From positions 2,604,001 through 2,668,000 of the forward strand of contig NZ_CP046453.1 in assembly GCF_009734405.1 (NCBI RefSeq): 64,000 nt of DNA, written 5' to 3'. Of this stretch, positions 44,562 through 52,089 are shown in pieces; position 1 is the stretch's first letter; every line of letters starts with the position of its first letter. Under the pieces are notes generated by a model that saw only the letters and a program-made list of their open reading frames with translations, was not told where the DNA came from and made no database searches. The position numbers and the translations under genes are program-made. This DNA is from Corynebacterium comes. GTDB lineage: Bacteria; Actinomycetota; Actinomycetes; Mycobacteriales; Mycobacteriaceae.

Positions 44562-44728
44562 GCCATGTCCACCATTCACTGGGGGTACCAAAGTGCGCAA
44601 TGCGAACATTCGCCCGCTCTCCCGAGCTGCACTGATGGCATCCGGATGATCTCCTGACCCCTCCTGCCCTCGGCAGTGAGGGGGTGGGGGCGTGGCCATC
44701 GAAAGTGTCACATGCCACACTGTCCTCC
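44562..44728. other. Gap between lsr2 and the BenE-like gene
   Basis: 167 bp. It contains a second hairpin (CCCCTCCTGCC at 44658-44668 with GGCAGTGAGGGG at 44672-44683). A CACACT hexamer lies 7 nt before the next ATG. No gene is visible. Confidence 0.4.
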
Positions 44729-46024
44729 ATGGCTCTGTCACCTCTGCTCGCGATCGAGAGACCACACCTGCCCCGCCCCTCGCTCCGGGAGATCGCCCGC
44801 GATCTCGGCCCCCAGGAGGTGGGTAACGGTCTGGTGGCCCTGATCTTCTCCGCCTCCGGCCCCATCGCCGTGATCCTCGCGGCCGCCGCCGCCGGGAACC
44901 TTGATCCCGGCCAGACCTCCTCCTGGATCTTCGGCGCCTTCCTGGGCAACGGTCTTCTCACCCTGTTCCTGACCTGGCTCTACCGCAGCCCGCAGGCCTA
45001 CTTCTGGACCATCCCGGGCACCGTCCTCGCCGGTGACGCACTGACCCACCTGAGCTTCGGCGAGGTCATCGGGGCGTATCTGGCGACCGGTGTCCTGGTG
45101 TTCCTCCTGGGTTGGACCGGCCTGATCGGCCGGATCATGGCAGTCCTCCCGCCCACGATCGTCATGGCGATGGTCGCCGGCATCTTCCTCCGCTTCGGCC
45201 TGGACCTGGTCACGGCCGCCACGGGTGATCCCCTCATCGCCTTACCCATGATCATCATCTTCGTCGCGCTGAGCATGGTCCCGAAAGTGGCGGCGGTTGC
45301 CCCGCCGGTCGCTGTCGCCGCGCTCGTCGGTACGGCAACCGCACTGGCCTTCGGCCGTCTCGGCTCCGGCATCCTCGATGACGGACTCATCGCCACCCCG
45401 GTGTTCACCGCCCCCGAGTTCTCCCTCGGCGCCATGATCGAGCTGGTGATCCCGCTGGCGATCACAGTCGTGATCGTCCAGAACGGGCAGGGGGTGGCGG
45501 TGCTGCAGGCGGCCGGCCACAAGCCGGGCGTCAACCTCGCCGCGGCGGCCAGCGGACTGGTCTCCATCCCGATGGCCCTCATCGGCAACGTCACCACCTG
45601 CCTCACCGGCCCGACGAACGCGCTCATCACCTCCGGGCCACGCAGGGAACGCCACTACGCGGCGGCCATGGTCACCGCCCTCGGCGCCGTCGCCGTCGGG
45701 CTGTTCTCCCCCGCCTTCGTGGGATTCATGCTCGCCATGCCCGGGTCCTTCGTCGCGGCGCTCGCGGGCATCGCCATGCTCACCCCGCTCAAGAACGCCT
45801 TCGTCGCGGGGTTCTCCGGCGCCTTCTCCACCGGCGCGCTGGTGTGTTTCCTGGTGACCCTCTCCGAGATCACACTGCTGGGCATCACCGCGCCCTTCTG
45901 GGGCATCGTCTTCGGCTGCCTGATCGCGTGGCTCATGGATCCCGGGCCCGTCCGGGAGAAGAAATCGGCGACCGTCGACGCCTCCCGCCCGGAGAACGCT
46001 CCCCGCGCCGAGGTTCGTCGCTGA
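44729..46024 (+). CDS. Benzoate/H+ symporter BenE-like transporter
   Basis: 431 residues with about twelve membrane helices. Family features include QEVGNGLVALIFSASGPIAVILAAA near the N terminus, the YFWTIPGTVLAGDALTHLSFGEVIGAY region and VVIVQNGQGVAVLQAAGHKPGVN in the second half, which align with BenE-type transporters of aromatic acids. No benzoate-degradation genes are adjacent, so the substrate may be another aromatic or organic acid. It converges with hrrA across 25 bp. Confidence 0.85.
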   Translation: MALSPLLAIERPHLPRPSLREIARDLGPQEVGNGLVALIFSASGPIAVILAAAAAGNLDPGQTSSWIFGAFLGNGLLTLFLTWLYRSPQAYFWTIPGTVLAGDALTHLSFGEVIGAYLATGVLVFLLGWTGLIGRIMAVLPPTIVMAMVAGIFLRFGLDLVTAATGDPLIALPMIIIFVALSMVPKVAAVAPPVAVAALVGTATALAFGRLGSGILDDGLIATPVFTAPEFSLGAMIELVIPLAITVVIVQNGQGVAVLQAAGHKPGVNLAAAASGLVSIPMALIGNVTTCLTGPTNALITSGPRRERHYAAAMVTALGAVAVGLFSPAFVGFMLAMPGSFVAALAGIAMLTPLKNAFVAGFSGAFSTGALVCFLVTLSEITLLGITAPFWGIVFGCLIAWLMDPGPVREKKSATVDASRPENAPRAEVRR

Positions 46025-46049
46025 CAGTCAGCGAACCCCGGCCCTGCGT

Positions 46050-46688
46050 TTAGAGCACGCCCTGCTCGCGGGCGGCCGCCACTGCAGAGGTCCGCGAGCG
46101 CACCCCCAGCTTGTCGTAGATGTGGACCAGGTGGGACTTCACGGTCGCCTCCGAGAGCATGAGCTCATGCCCGATCTCACGGTTCGAGGAACCGGCGGCG
46201 ACGAGGGTGAGCACCTCCAGTTCACGGGGGGTCAACGAGGTTCGTGGGGTGCGCACGCGGGTCATCAGCCGGTCGGCGACGACCGGCGACAGCGCCGAGT
46301 CGCCCTCCGCGGCGGAACGTACGGCGGCAAGCAGCTCCACGGGTGGGGCGTCCTTGAGCATGTAACCGACCGCGCCGGCCTCGATCGCACCGAGGATGTC
46401 CGCGTCAGTGTCATAGTTGGTCACCACGAGCACCTTCGGCGGGTTGGTCATGGACGCCTTGATCCGGGCAGTGGCCTCCGCACCGGTGGTCACGCGGGTG
46501 CCTTCGACGCCGGGACCGAAGCGCAGGTCCATGAGCAGGACGTCGATACCACCGGCCTGGGCGGCGGAGATGGCGGCTTCGGCGGTCGCGACCTCGCCGA
46601 CGACCTCGATGTCTTCGGCTTCCTCCAGGACGGCACGCAGTCCCATGCGGACGATCTCATGATCATCGGCGAGCAGCACTCGAATCAT
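46050..46688 (-). CDS. hrrA: Response regulator HrrA (NarL/LuxR type)
   Basis: 212 residues. The receiver domain holds the acidic pocket ADDHE (about 8-12), phospho-acceptor Asp in DVLLMDLRFGPG (about 54) and Lys in LKDAP. The C-terminal LuxR helix-turn-helix reads LTPRELEVLTLVAAGSSNREIGHELMLSEATVKSHLVHIYDKLGV. Sequence and place, next to hrrS and near mcbR, match HrrA, which in C. glutamicum and C. diphtheriae activates heme oxygenase and respiratory genes when heme is available. A GGGAAGGGA ribosome-binding site is present. It starts 23 bp after the hrrS stop. Confidence 0.92.
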   Translation of the reverse strand: MIRVLLADDHEIVRMGLRAVLEEAEDIEVVGEVATAEAAISAAQAGGIDVLLMDLRFGPGVEGTRVTTGAEATARIKASMTNPPKVLVVTNYDTDADILGAIEAGAVGYMLKDAPPVELLAAVRSAAEGDSALSPVVADRLMTRVRTPRTSLTPRELEVLTLVAAGSSNREIGHELMLSEATVKSHLVHIYDKLGVRSRTSAVAAAREQGVL

Positions 46689-46711
46689 GACGGCATCAGA
46701 TCCCTTCCCGG

Positions 46712-47989
46712 TCAGATCCCTGAAGTTGGGGCTGGATCGAGTGTAACCCCCGGGGTGGTGTCCTCCGGCAGCGGGATTGCCACGGACACGGCCGTACCGT
46801 ACCCGGGCGTGGACTCCACCTCGAGGCTTCCCCCCTGTTCCGCAGCGCGTCGGCGCATCGCGTCCAGGCCGATGTGGCCGAGCCCTGCCGGCCGTTCGTT
46901 GACCTCCGAGGGGTCGAATCCGCTCCCGTTGTCCACGACGTCGAGACGCACCTCGTCGGGTTCGTAGGTCACCGTCACGCGGCAGCGCGTGGCCCGGGCG
47001 TGCTTCGCGACGTTACCGACCGCCCCCTGCGCAATCCGCAGCAGCGCCGCCTCGGTGCGCATGGGCAGCTGATGCCCGTGCCCCTCAACGCTGACCCCGA
47101 TGTCCAGTTCGCCGGCCGCGGCGAAGCCGGACGCCATGCGCTCGAGCGCACTCTCCAGCGAGGTCTCCGACAACGACGCCGGCTGGAGGGCGGCGATCAT
47201 CGCGCGGGCCTCCCCGAGATTGTCCTTGGCCGTGGTGCGTGCGAGCCCGATGAAGCGGATCGGCCCGGCCAGCTGTTCCTCCGTCAGCCCGAGATTCCCC
47301 AGGTCCCGTTCAGCCGAATGAAGGAGCATCTGGATGCTCGACAGCCCCTGCGCCACCGTGTCGTGGATCTCGTGGGCCAGGCGTTGACGCTCCTCCGCGA
47401 CACCGGCCGCACGTTCCGTCTCCGCGAGCTGGGTACGGGTGGCGATGAGCTGGACGATGAGTTCCTCACGTTCCCGGCTGATACGGACCAGCGCACGGAA
47501 CGCATAGTGGATGGCGAGCACCACCGCCGCGGACACGGCCGGGCCCATCACCCCGCCGATCGTGAGGCCCTGGGGAACCTGGGTGAGCACGGAGGCCGCC
47601 ATCGCCGCCAGGACCGCGACGACCCCGCGGGCGTCATCCATCACCCGCAGGTAGAGGAAGAACAGGGGGAACAGGAGGTAGATGCTCACCGGCGAGATGA
47701 TCATCGCCAGCGCCCACAGCAGGGTCAGGCCGGCCAGCCAGGCCAGGCTGGTGCCCTCCCGCCATTCCGGCTGCAGGGTGGTGCCGTAGAAGTAGAGCAC
47801 CGCGAAGCCGGAGCAGAGCAGGAGGTTGAGCGCCGCCTCCCCGAACGGCAGGTTCACCGAGGACACCAGCGCGGCAATGAGCAGGATGGTGGTGAGGATG
47901 TGGACGCCGTCGGCGAGCGCGTCCTCATCAGGTGCCCGGGTGCGCCGGAGCTTATCGACGCCCGCCCGGGGATCTAAGCTGGTCTCCAT
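46712..47989 (-). CDS. hrrS: Sensor histidine kinase HrrS
   Basis: 425 residues. About six membrane helices (residues 30-175) form the sensing module that, in HrrS, contacts heme in the membrane. A short coiled coil (about 180-210) leads to the HisKA_3 dimerisation domain with the phosphorylated His in ERQRLAHEIHDTVAQGLSS (about 226) and an HATPase domain with VVDNGSGFD and GLGHIGLDAMRRRA. I start at the ATG 47989: TAGGCT lies 7 nt upstream and there is no ribosome-binding site. That ATG shares the tetramer CATG with the start of the divergent lipoprotein gene. Confidence 0.9.
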   Translation of the reverse strand: METSLDPRAGVDKLRRTRAPDEDALADGVHILTTILLIAALVSSVNLPFGEAALNLLLCSGFAVLYFYGTTLQPEWREGTSLAWLAGLTLLWALAMIISPVSIYLLFPLFFLYLRVMDDARGVVAVLAAMAASVLTQVPQGLTIGGVMGPAVSAAVVLAIHYAFRALVRISREREELIVQLIATRTQLAETERAAGVAEERQRLAHEIHDTVAQGLSSIQMLLHSAERDLGNLGLTEEQLAGPIRFIGLARTTAKDNLGEARAMIAALQPASLSETSLESALERMASGFAAAGELDIGVSVEGHGHQLPMRTEAALLRIAQGAVGNVAKHARATRCRVTVTYEPDEVRLDVVDNGSGFDPSEVNERPAGLGHIGLDAMRRRAAEQGGSLEVESTPGYGTAVSVAIPLPEDTTPGVTLDPAPTSGI

Positions 47990-48002
47990 GCGTCTGAGCC
48001 TA
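47975..48002. promoter_or_regulatory. Overlapping leaderless promoters of hrrS and the DUF2020 gene
   Basis: On the plus strand TAAGCT (47975-47980) is 7 nt from the ATG at 47988; on the minus strand TAGGCT (47997-48002) is 7 nt from the ATG at 47989. Each -10 lies inside the first codons of the other gene, so there is no intergenic DNA. Confidence 0.55.
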
Positions 48003-48572
48003 CCGAGCGTTCTCGCCGTCTCCGTTGTCACCGCCACACTGCTCGTCGGTTGCTCGACCTCCACAGAGGAACCCGCAACCCCGGCCGGTGAACCCACGGC
48101 GCCGGAGGTCATCGTCGCCGACTCCGGCCTGCCACACGATGCCCTGCCCGAAGTTCCCGGTGGTCGGGAGAGCTGGGATGAGTGCCCCTATCTGGACACC
48201 GACTGGGTGTCCGACACCAACGGACAGCGCACCCTGGGGGTGGGTGTGGACCCCCGCTTCGACACCCCTGCCTGCGTCTTCTGGTCCTACCCCGAGGAGC
48301 CGCACCTGACGGTCATCGTCCGGGACATGCCGGACGCGGAGTCAGCGATCGCGGTCGTCGACTGGGCCGCCCCCATCGACACGACCGAACCCGCCGAGGA
48401 ACCCGAAGGCTGGTCCGGAGGCCGCGCAGGCGCCGGCATGGTGCCCGGGCGCAACGGTGCGCTCTACGCCGTGCAGAAGGATGACCGGGCGGTCGTGGTG
48501 TTCAGCAACCAGGATCAGTCCCTCAAGGCCGAGCAGGTGGCCAAGGAGGTCATCGGCCGACTGGAGCTCTAG
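47988..48572 (+). CDS. DUF2020 lipoprotein
   Basis: 194 residues with a signal peptide ending in the lipobox LVGC (Cys about residue 22), so it is a lipoprotein on the outer membrane face. The mature part matches the corynebacterial DUF2020 pattern: a conserved WDECPYLDTDWVSDTNGQR, the PACVFWSYPEEPHLTVIV core and a C-terminal QSLKAEQVAKEVIGRLEL. Two cysteines may pair in a disulfide. Function unknown; divergent from hrrS with overlapping start codons, so regulation could be linked to HrrSA. Its stop overlaps that of the small convergent gene. Confidence 0.85.
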   Translation: MRLSLPSVLAVSVVTATLLVGCSTSTEEPATPAGEPTAPEVIVADSGLPHDALPEVPGGRESWDECPYLDTDWVSDTNGQRTLGVGVDPRFDTPACVFWSYPEEPHLTVIVRDMPDAESAIAVVDWAAPIDTTEPAEEPEGWSGGRAGAGMVPGRNGALYAVQKDDRAVVVFSNQDQSLKAEQVAKEVIGRLEL

Positions 48573-48721
48573 ACCGCCACGTCGTTGTAGGGCATCATCG
48601 TGGACACCCAGGGGAAGACGACCTCCATGAGCAGCAGGAACACCGCAGCCAGGAGGACCAGGAGCAGGATGAGCTTCACCGGCCAGGGCCCCGGAAGGGC
48701 CCGCCACAACGGTCCGTACAT
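48569..48721 (-). CDS. Small single-pass membrane protein coupled to the sortase gene
   Basis: A 50-residue protein, MYGPLWRALPGP then WPVKLILLLVLLAAVFLLLM and EVVFPWVSTMMPYNDVAV. It has a short basic/aromatic N terminus, one membrane helix of about 20 residues and an acidic 17-residue tail. Its ATG immediately follows the sortase TAG, and GGAGGAGAGC at the end of the sortase gene is a good ribosome-binding site, so translation is coupled. It is too short for length-based gene callers. The layout suggests a sortase partner or regulator; that is inference. Confidence 0.72.
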   Translation of the reverse strand: MYGPLWRALPGPWPVKLILLLVLLAAVFLLLMEVVFPWVSTMMPYNDVAV

Positions 48722-49534
48722 CTAGCTCTCCTCCAGTACTGCCGGACGTGTACCGGCGATCTTCGGGGTCGACTCGACCTCCATGGCGTGGACGATCATG
48801 CGCTCCGCATTCGAGAACTGCGGATGGCAGGTCGTGAGTGTGATGATGCCCTCCAGCCCGGGATCCGCCCCCACGGTGGGCTGGCCCGGCACCGGGTTGA
48901 TCACCTGGATGTCGCCCGGCAGCGTGATGTGCCGTCCCCGGACCCCGGCGTACTCACCGGTGGAGACCCGTTCAACCTGCTCCGGGGTGAGGCACCCGGC
49001 GGCCTCGGCGCGGCGGGCGTCACCCTCGGCGTCGATGGGCAGGACCCGGTAGGTGATCCACTCTGCCTGCGTCTCGACGACGATAGCGTCGCATACCTGC
49101 AGATTGCCCAGGTCATTGAAGGGTGCGCCCTTGCCTACGCGGTGGCCGGCGACGGCGAAGTTTCCCGCCTGGCCCGGCAGCTGCGACTCCACGTAGCGGC
49201 CCGGCCCCGCGACGAGATCACTGTCGTCGGTGCCCTCGACGATGGCGAAGCGGAAGTCCGAACCGAAGGACGGGATGTACATCCGGGCGAAAGCCTCACC
49301 AAGCTCCGGGGTCAGTCGCTGACGCGGATTGACCCGCCCGGAATTCGTCGACTCACCCCAGCTGTCCTCCAACGCGCTGGCCTTCTCGTCCTGGAGCCGG
49401 CCGGCGGCGATGTTGGTCCAGTAGGACTCGTAGAAGGCGAACAGCAGGATGACCACGCCCACCGTGAGCAGGAGCTCACCGAGCACCTGAGTGACACTGA
49501 TACGTCCGCGCCCTGTTGCTTCCTGATGACTCAT
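48722..49534 (-). CDS. Class E sortase
   Basis: 270 residues with an N-terminal membrane helix (about 18-40, LGELLLTVGVVILLFAF). The sortase barrel carries the catalytic His in VAGHRVG (about 131), Cys in LTTCHPQF (about 240) and Arg in SNAERMIVHA. This matches SrtE-type housekeeping sortases of actinobacteria, which usually recognise LAXTG-like signals. No LPXTG or pilin gene is nearby, again typical for a housekeeping sortase. A 50-residue membrane protein is encoded directly downstream. Confidence 0.93.
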   Translation of the reverse strand: MSHQEATGRGRISVTQVLGELLLTVGVVILLFAFYESYWTNIAAGRLQDEKASALEDSWGESTNSGRVNPRQRLTPELGEAFARMYIPSFGSDFRFAIVEGTDDSDLVAGPGRYVESQLPGQAGNFAVAGHRVGKGAPFNDLGNLQVCDAIVVETQAEWITYRVLPIDAEGDARRAEAAGCLTPEQVERVSTGEYAGVRGRHITLPGDIQVINPVPGQPTVGADPGLEGIITLTTCHPQFSNAERMIVHAMEVESTPKIAGTRPAVLEES

Positions 49535-49625
49535 GCGGGAAAAACTCCTGGAAACGCTAGGATCGACTAGGGCTGAATCAGTCTAGCCTTGATCGCACGT
49601 CTCTTAAAGGTTGGTGGATCCCGCC

Positions 49626-50834
49626 GTGCTCGAACCATTCATTTATCCGGTTTCCGGAGTCCTGAAGCTCTGGCACATCCTGATGCGCTCGGTGTTCGGG
49701 ATGGACGACTCGGCCGCATGGCTGATCTCCATCTTCGGCCTGGTGCTCACCGTGCGCCTGCTGCTCATCCCACTCTTCTGGGCGCAGGCGAAGTCCGCCC
49801 GCATCGGTGTGGCCATGCGCCCCGAGCAGGCGGCCCTCAAGGAGGAGTACGCCACCCGGACCGACAGGGAATCCGTCGCCGAGTTCGAGCGGAAGTCGAA
49901 GGACCTGCGGGAAAGCTACGGATACAAGGTCTCGGCGGGTTGCCTCCCCACACTGATCCAGATCCCGGTGTTCCTGGGCCTCTACCAGGTGCTCCTGCGC
50001 ATGGCCCGCCCCTCAACGGGGCTCGAGGTGGCGCCGGAGACACGGATCGGACTCCTCAACGCGGACGAGATCCAGGCATTCCTGCGTTCCTCGGTCAACG
50101 GCATCCCCCTGCCGGCGTATGTGGCGATGCCGGAGGAGATGCTCAGCCAACTCGGCACCACCAGTGCCGACGTCCGCAGCTTCATCCTGCCGTTCCTCAT
50201 CGGCGCGGTCGTGTTCACCACCGGCAACATGATCGCCTCGATTACCCGGAACGCGAAGACCATGGACTGGGACTCCGGGGCGGCTCGGGCCGTCAACAGG
50301 TTCCTCATCCTCATGACCGTGCTCATCCCCATCCTGCTGGTCACGCTCGCCTTGAACGGCCCGCTGCCGGTGGCCATCATTCTCTACTGGTTCGCAAACA
50401 ACCTGTGGACTCTGGTCCAGACGCTCATCCTCTACCCGCTCGTCTACCGGAAGGTCCCCCTGCACGAGTCCTTCGAGGAGTTCTCCCGCGAACGCCGCGC
50501 CGTCGCCCTGGCCACGGACAGGGAGAAGAGGATGCGGAAGTGGGACGTGCGGCGTCGAAAAGCAGTCGGCGCCCTGAAGCCGTGGCGGATCCCGGAGATC
50601 CGGCGCGATCTGAACGCGGAGAAGGCCGCCCGCCAGGCCGCAGCTGCCGCCGCGAAGGCCGAGAGGAAGGCCCTCTCGAAGGAAAGGCGTGCGGCGTCCT
50701 CAGCGTTGCAGAAGGAACGCCTGGCGAAGCGCCGCGCGGAGCGGGCGGCGCGGAAGCAGGCTAAATCGAGTAGTCCGCAGGCGGAGCCGACAGCATCTGG
50801 CGCGCCAGATCCCGGGCGGTCTGCAGAGGGGTGA
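49626..50834 (+). CDS. YidC/Oxa1-type membrane protein insertase (second copy type)
   Basis: 402 residues. The 60KD_IMP core has hydrophobic segments: IYPVSGVLKLWHILMRSVFG, a long helix LISIFGLVLTVRLLLIPLFWAQAKSAR, then VSAGCLPTLIQIPVFLGLYQVLLRM and later helices (FILPFLIGAVVFTTGN and others). The last 110 residues are a strongly basic, Ala/Arg/Lys-rich tail (KERRAASSALQKERLAKRRA) that could bind ribosomes. GTG 49626 is chosen for GGTGG 8 nt upstream; a GTG at 49614 is possible. It probably inserts membrane proteins. Its last 74 bp overlap the convergent mcbR. Confidence 0.88.
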   Translation: MLEPFIYPVSGVLKLWHILMRSVFGMDDSAAWLISIFGLVLTVRLLLIPLFWAQAKSARIGVAMRPEQAALKEEYATRTDRESVAEFERKSKDLRESYGYKVSAGCLPTLIQIPVFLGLYQVLLRMARPSTGLEVAPETRIGLLNADEIQAFLRSSVNGIPLPAYVAMPEEMLSQLGTTSADVRSFILPFLIGAVVFTTGNMIASITRNAKTMDWDSGAARAVNRFLILMTVLIPILLVTLALNGPLPVAIILYWFANNLWTLVQTLILYPLVYRKVPLHESFEEFSRERRAVALATDREKRMRKWDVRRRKAVGALKPWRIPEIRRDLNAEKAARQAAAAAAKAERKALSKERRAASSALQKERLAKRRAERAARKQAKSSSPQAEPTASGAPDPGRSAEG

Positions 50835-51393
50835 CGTCCCGGACAAACCGGGCGCCGGCCAGGCCGCCGTCGAGGAAGATGAGCAGCTGATTGGCCTGCG
50901 TGGCCGAAGGATAGCCGTTCTTGGCGGTGAGCAGGTCCGTCATGGTCCTGTGCATCCAGTGGCGGTGCTCCTGACAGGCGGCGACGATGCCCAGCTCGGA
51001 CTCGGTTTCGGGGCGCGGATACTCGTTGGAGGCGTTCTGGAAGTGCGATCCCCGGAAGTCCTTGCCCGGCTCCTCGGCGATGGCGATATCGAAGAAGGCG
51101 AGGATCTTGTCCTCCGCGTCCGTCATATCCTTCGTGTACTCCACCCACTGGGAACGGTACTGCTCATCAAGGTTCTCCAGGTAGGCGATGACGAGGGCAT
51201 CCTTGGAACCGAACAGGGAATAGAGGGACGCCTTGGCCACGTCCGCCTCCCGCAGAATGCGGTCGATGCCGATGACCCTGATGCCTTCTGTGGTGAACAG
51301 ATTTGTTGCCGAATCCAGCAGACGCTGCCGTGGACTCGGCCGATTACGACGACGGGTGGTTGTCGTCTTTTTCCTCACGGTGCCTGCGGCCAC
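50761..51393 (-). CDS. mcbR: TetR-type regulator McbR
   Basis: 210 residues. The N-terminal helix-turn-helix (about 20-70: PRQRLLDSATNLFTTEGIRVIGIDRILREADVAKASLYSLFGSKDALV) is followed by the effector domain with KDFRGSHFQNASNEYPRPETES and an ending SAPPADYSI. This closely matches my memory of C. glutamicum McbR, the repressor of methionine and cysteine biosynthesis that responds to S-adenosylhomocysteine; I could not align it. GTG start. A 19-bp perfect palindrome lies 35 bp upstream and could be an autoregulatory site, although it differs from the published TAGAC-N6-GTCTA motif. Confidence 0.9.
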   Translation of the reverse strand: MAAGTVRKKTTTTRRRNRPSPRQRLLDSATNLFTTEGIRVIGIDRILREADVAKASLYSLFGSKDALVIAYLENLDEQYRSQWVEYTKDMTDAEDKILAFFDIAIAEEPGKDFRGSHFQNASNEYPRPETESELGIVAACQEHRHWMHRTMTDLLTAKNGYPSATQANQLLIFLDGGLAGARFVRDVTPLQTARDLARQMLSAPPADYSI

Positions 51394-51428
51394 TGACGTA
51401 CCCGATCCTTCCAGAGGTTGTCTGCAAC

Positions 51429-51447
51429 TAGGAGACGATCTCTCCTA
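51429..51447. promoter_or_regulatory. 19-bp palindrome upstream of mcbR
   Basis: TAGGAGA and TCTCCTA are perfectly inverted around CGATC, 35 bp upstream of the mcbR start. A further TCTCCTA half-site lies at 51455-51461. The spacing fits a TetR dimer operator, hence possible autoregulation. Confidence 0.5.
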
Positions 51448-51522
51448 AACAATGTCTCCTACACAATATAGACAAACCGGTACGTCTTTTAACAGTCCCC
51501 CAGGGTCAGGGCATGAAAATAA

Positions 51523-51550
51523 CCCGCCCTCCCGATCTGGGAGCGGCGGG
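51523..51550 (-). terminator. Terminator of the GlsB-like gene
   Basis: On the minus strand, arms 51539-51550 and 51523-51533 form a GC-rich stem followed by TTATTTT. It ends the 51567-51833 gene before mcbR. Confidence 0.75.
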
Positions 51551-51566
51551 CGTGGTCCGGGAGAAA

Positions 51567-51833
51567 CTAACTGCGGCGGCTGGTGACCGCGTTGACGATG
51601 GTCAACAGAATGACAGCACCCACCAGACAGGTCAGGAAGCTGAAGATGATGCCCGCACCTGCGGTGTCGACGCCAAAGAGGCTGAGCAGGAAACCGCCCA
51701 GCAGGCCGCCGACGATACCCACGACGATATTCATCAGGATACCCATCTGCCCATCGCGGCCCTTGATCTTCGAGGCGATCCAACCTGCGAGACCACCGAT
51801 GATGACCCAACCGAGAATTCCGAGTCCAAGCAT
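51567..51833 (-). CDS. GlsB/YeaQ/YmgE-family membrane protein
   Basis: 88 residues forming three hydrophobic segments: LGWVIIGGLAGWIASKI, IVVGIVGGLLGGFLLSLFG and IIFSFLTCLVGAVILLTIVNAV, with the family's Gly-rich pattern. The family is usually induced by stress and may alter membrane properties; the old name transglycosylase-associated has no enzymatic basis. It has a terminator and a private 250-bp upstream region, so it is a single-gene unit. AAGGAGAACACA precedes the ATG. Confidence 0.9.
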   Translation of the reverse strand: MLGLGILGWVIIGGLAGWIASKIKGRDGQMGILMNIVVGIVGGLLGGFLLSLFGVDTAGAGIIFSFLTCLVGAVILLTIVNAVTSRRS

Positions 51834-52089
51834 TGTGTTCTCCTTAAGTTTGTTGATGAATTGCAGCTATTTTCATGCGGAAACGATTATCGTTAATGTG
51901 ATTCACGCAACCGCATACATGTCTAGTCTGCCATGCGATGCGCCCGCATGCATCCCGGAAGGCGGACCGTAACGGGATCGTTGCAGGTAAGAACTCAAAT
52001 ATTCGCAACAGAAAACCACACAAAACAACGAACACCCCGCACCGGTTGACTCGGTGCGGGGCGTTTTTCGCTCAGAATATCCTCAGCAG
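51834..52089. other. Intergenic region between glsB-like and usp genes
   Basis: 256 bp. It contains a 13-bp palindrome AACGAT-T-ATCGTT (51882-51894), 49 bp upstream of the GlsB-like ATG, and the terminator described separately. I see no gene in it. Confidence 0.45.
52035..52061 (-). terminator. Terminator of the usp gene, possibly bidirectional
   Basis: CCCCGCACC (52035-52043) and GGTGCGGGG (52053-52061) form a perfect 9-bp stem with a 9-nt loop. On the minus strand TGTTCGTTGTTTTG follows; on the plus strand CGTTTTT follows, so it could stop either direction. It is 28 bp past the usp stop. Confidence 0.8.
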
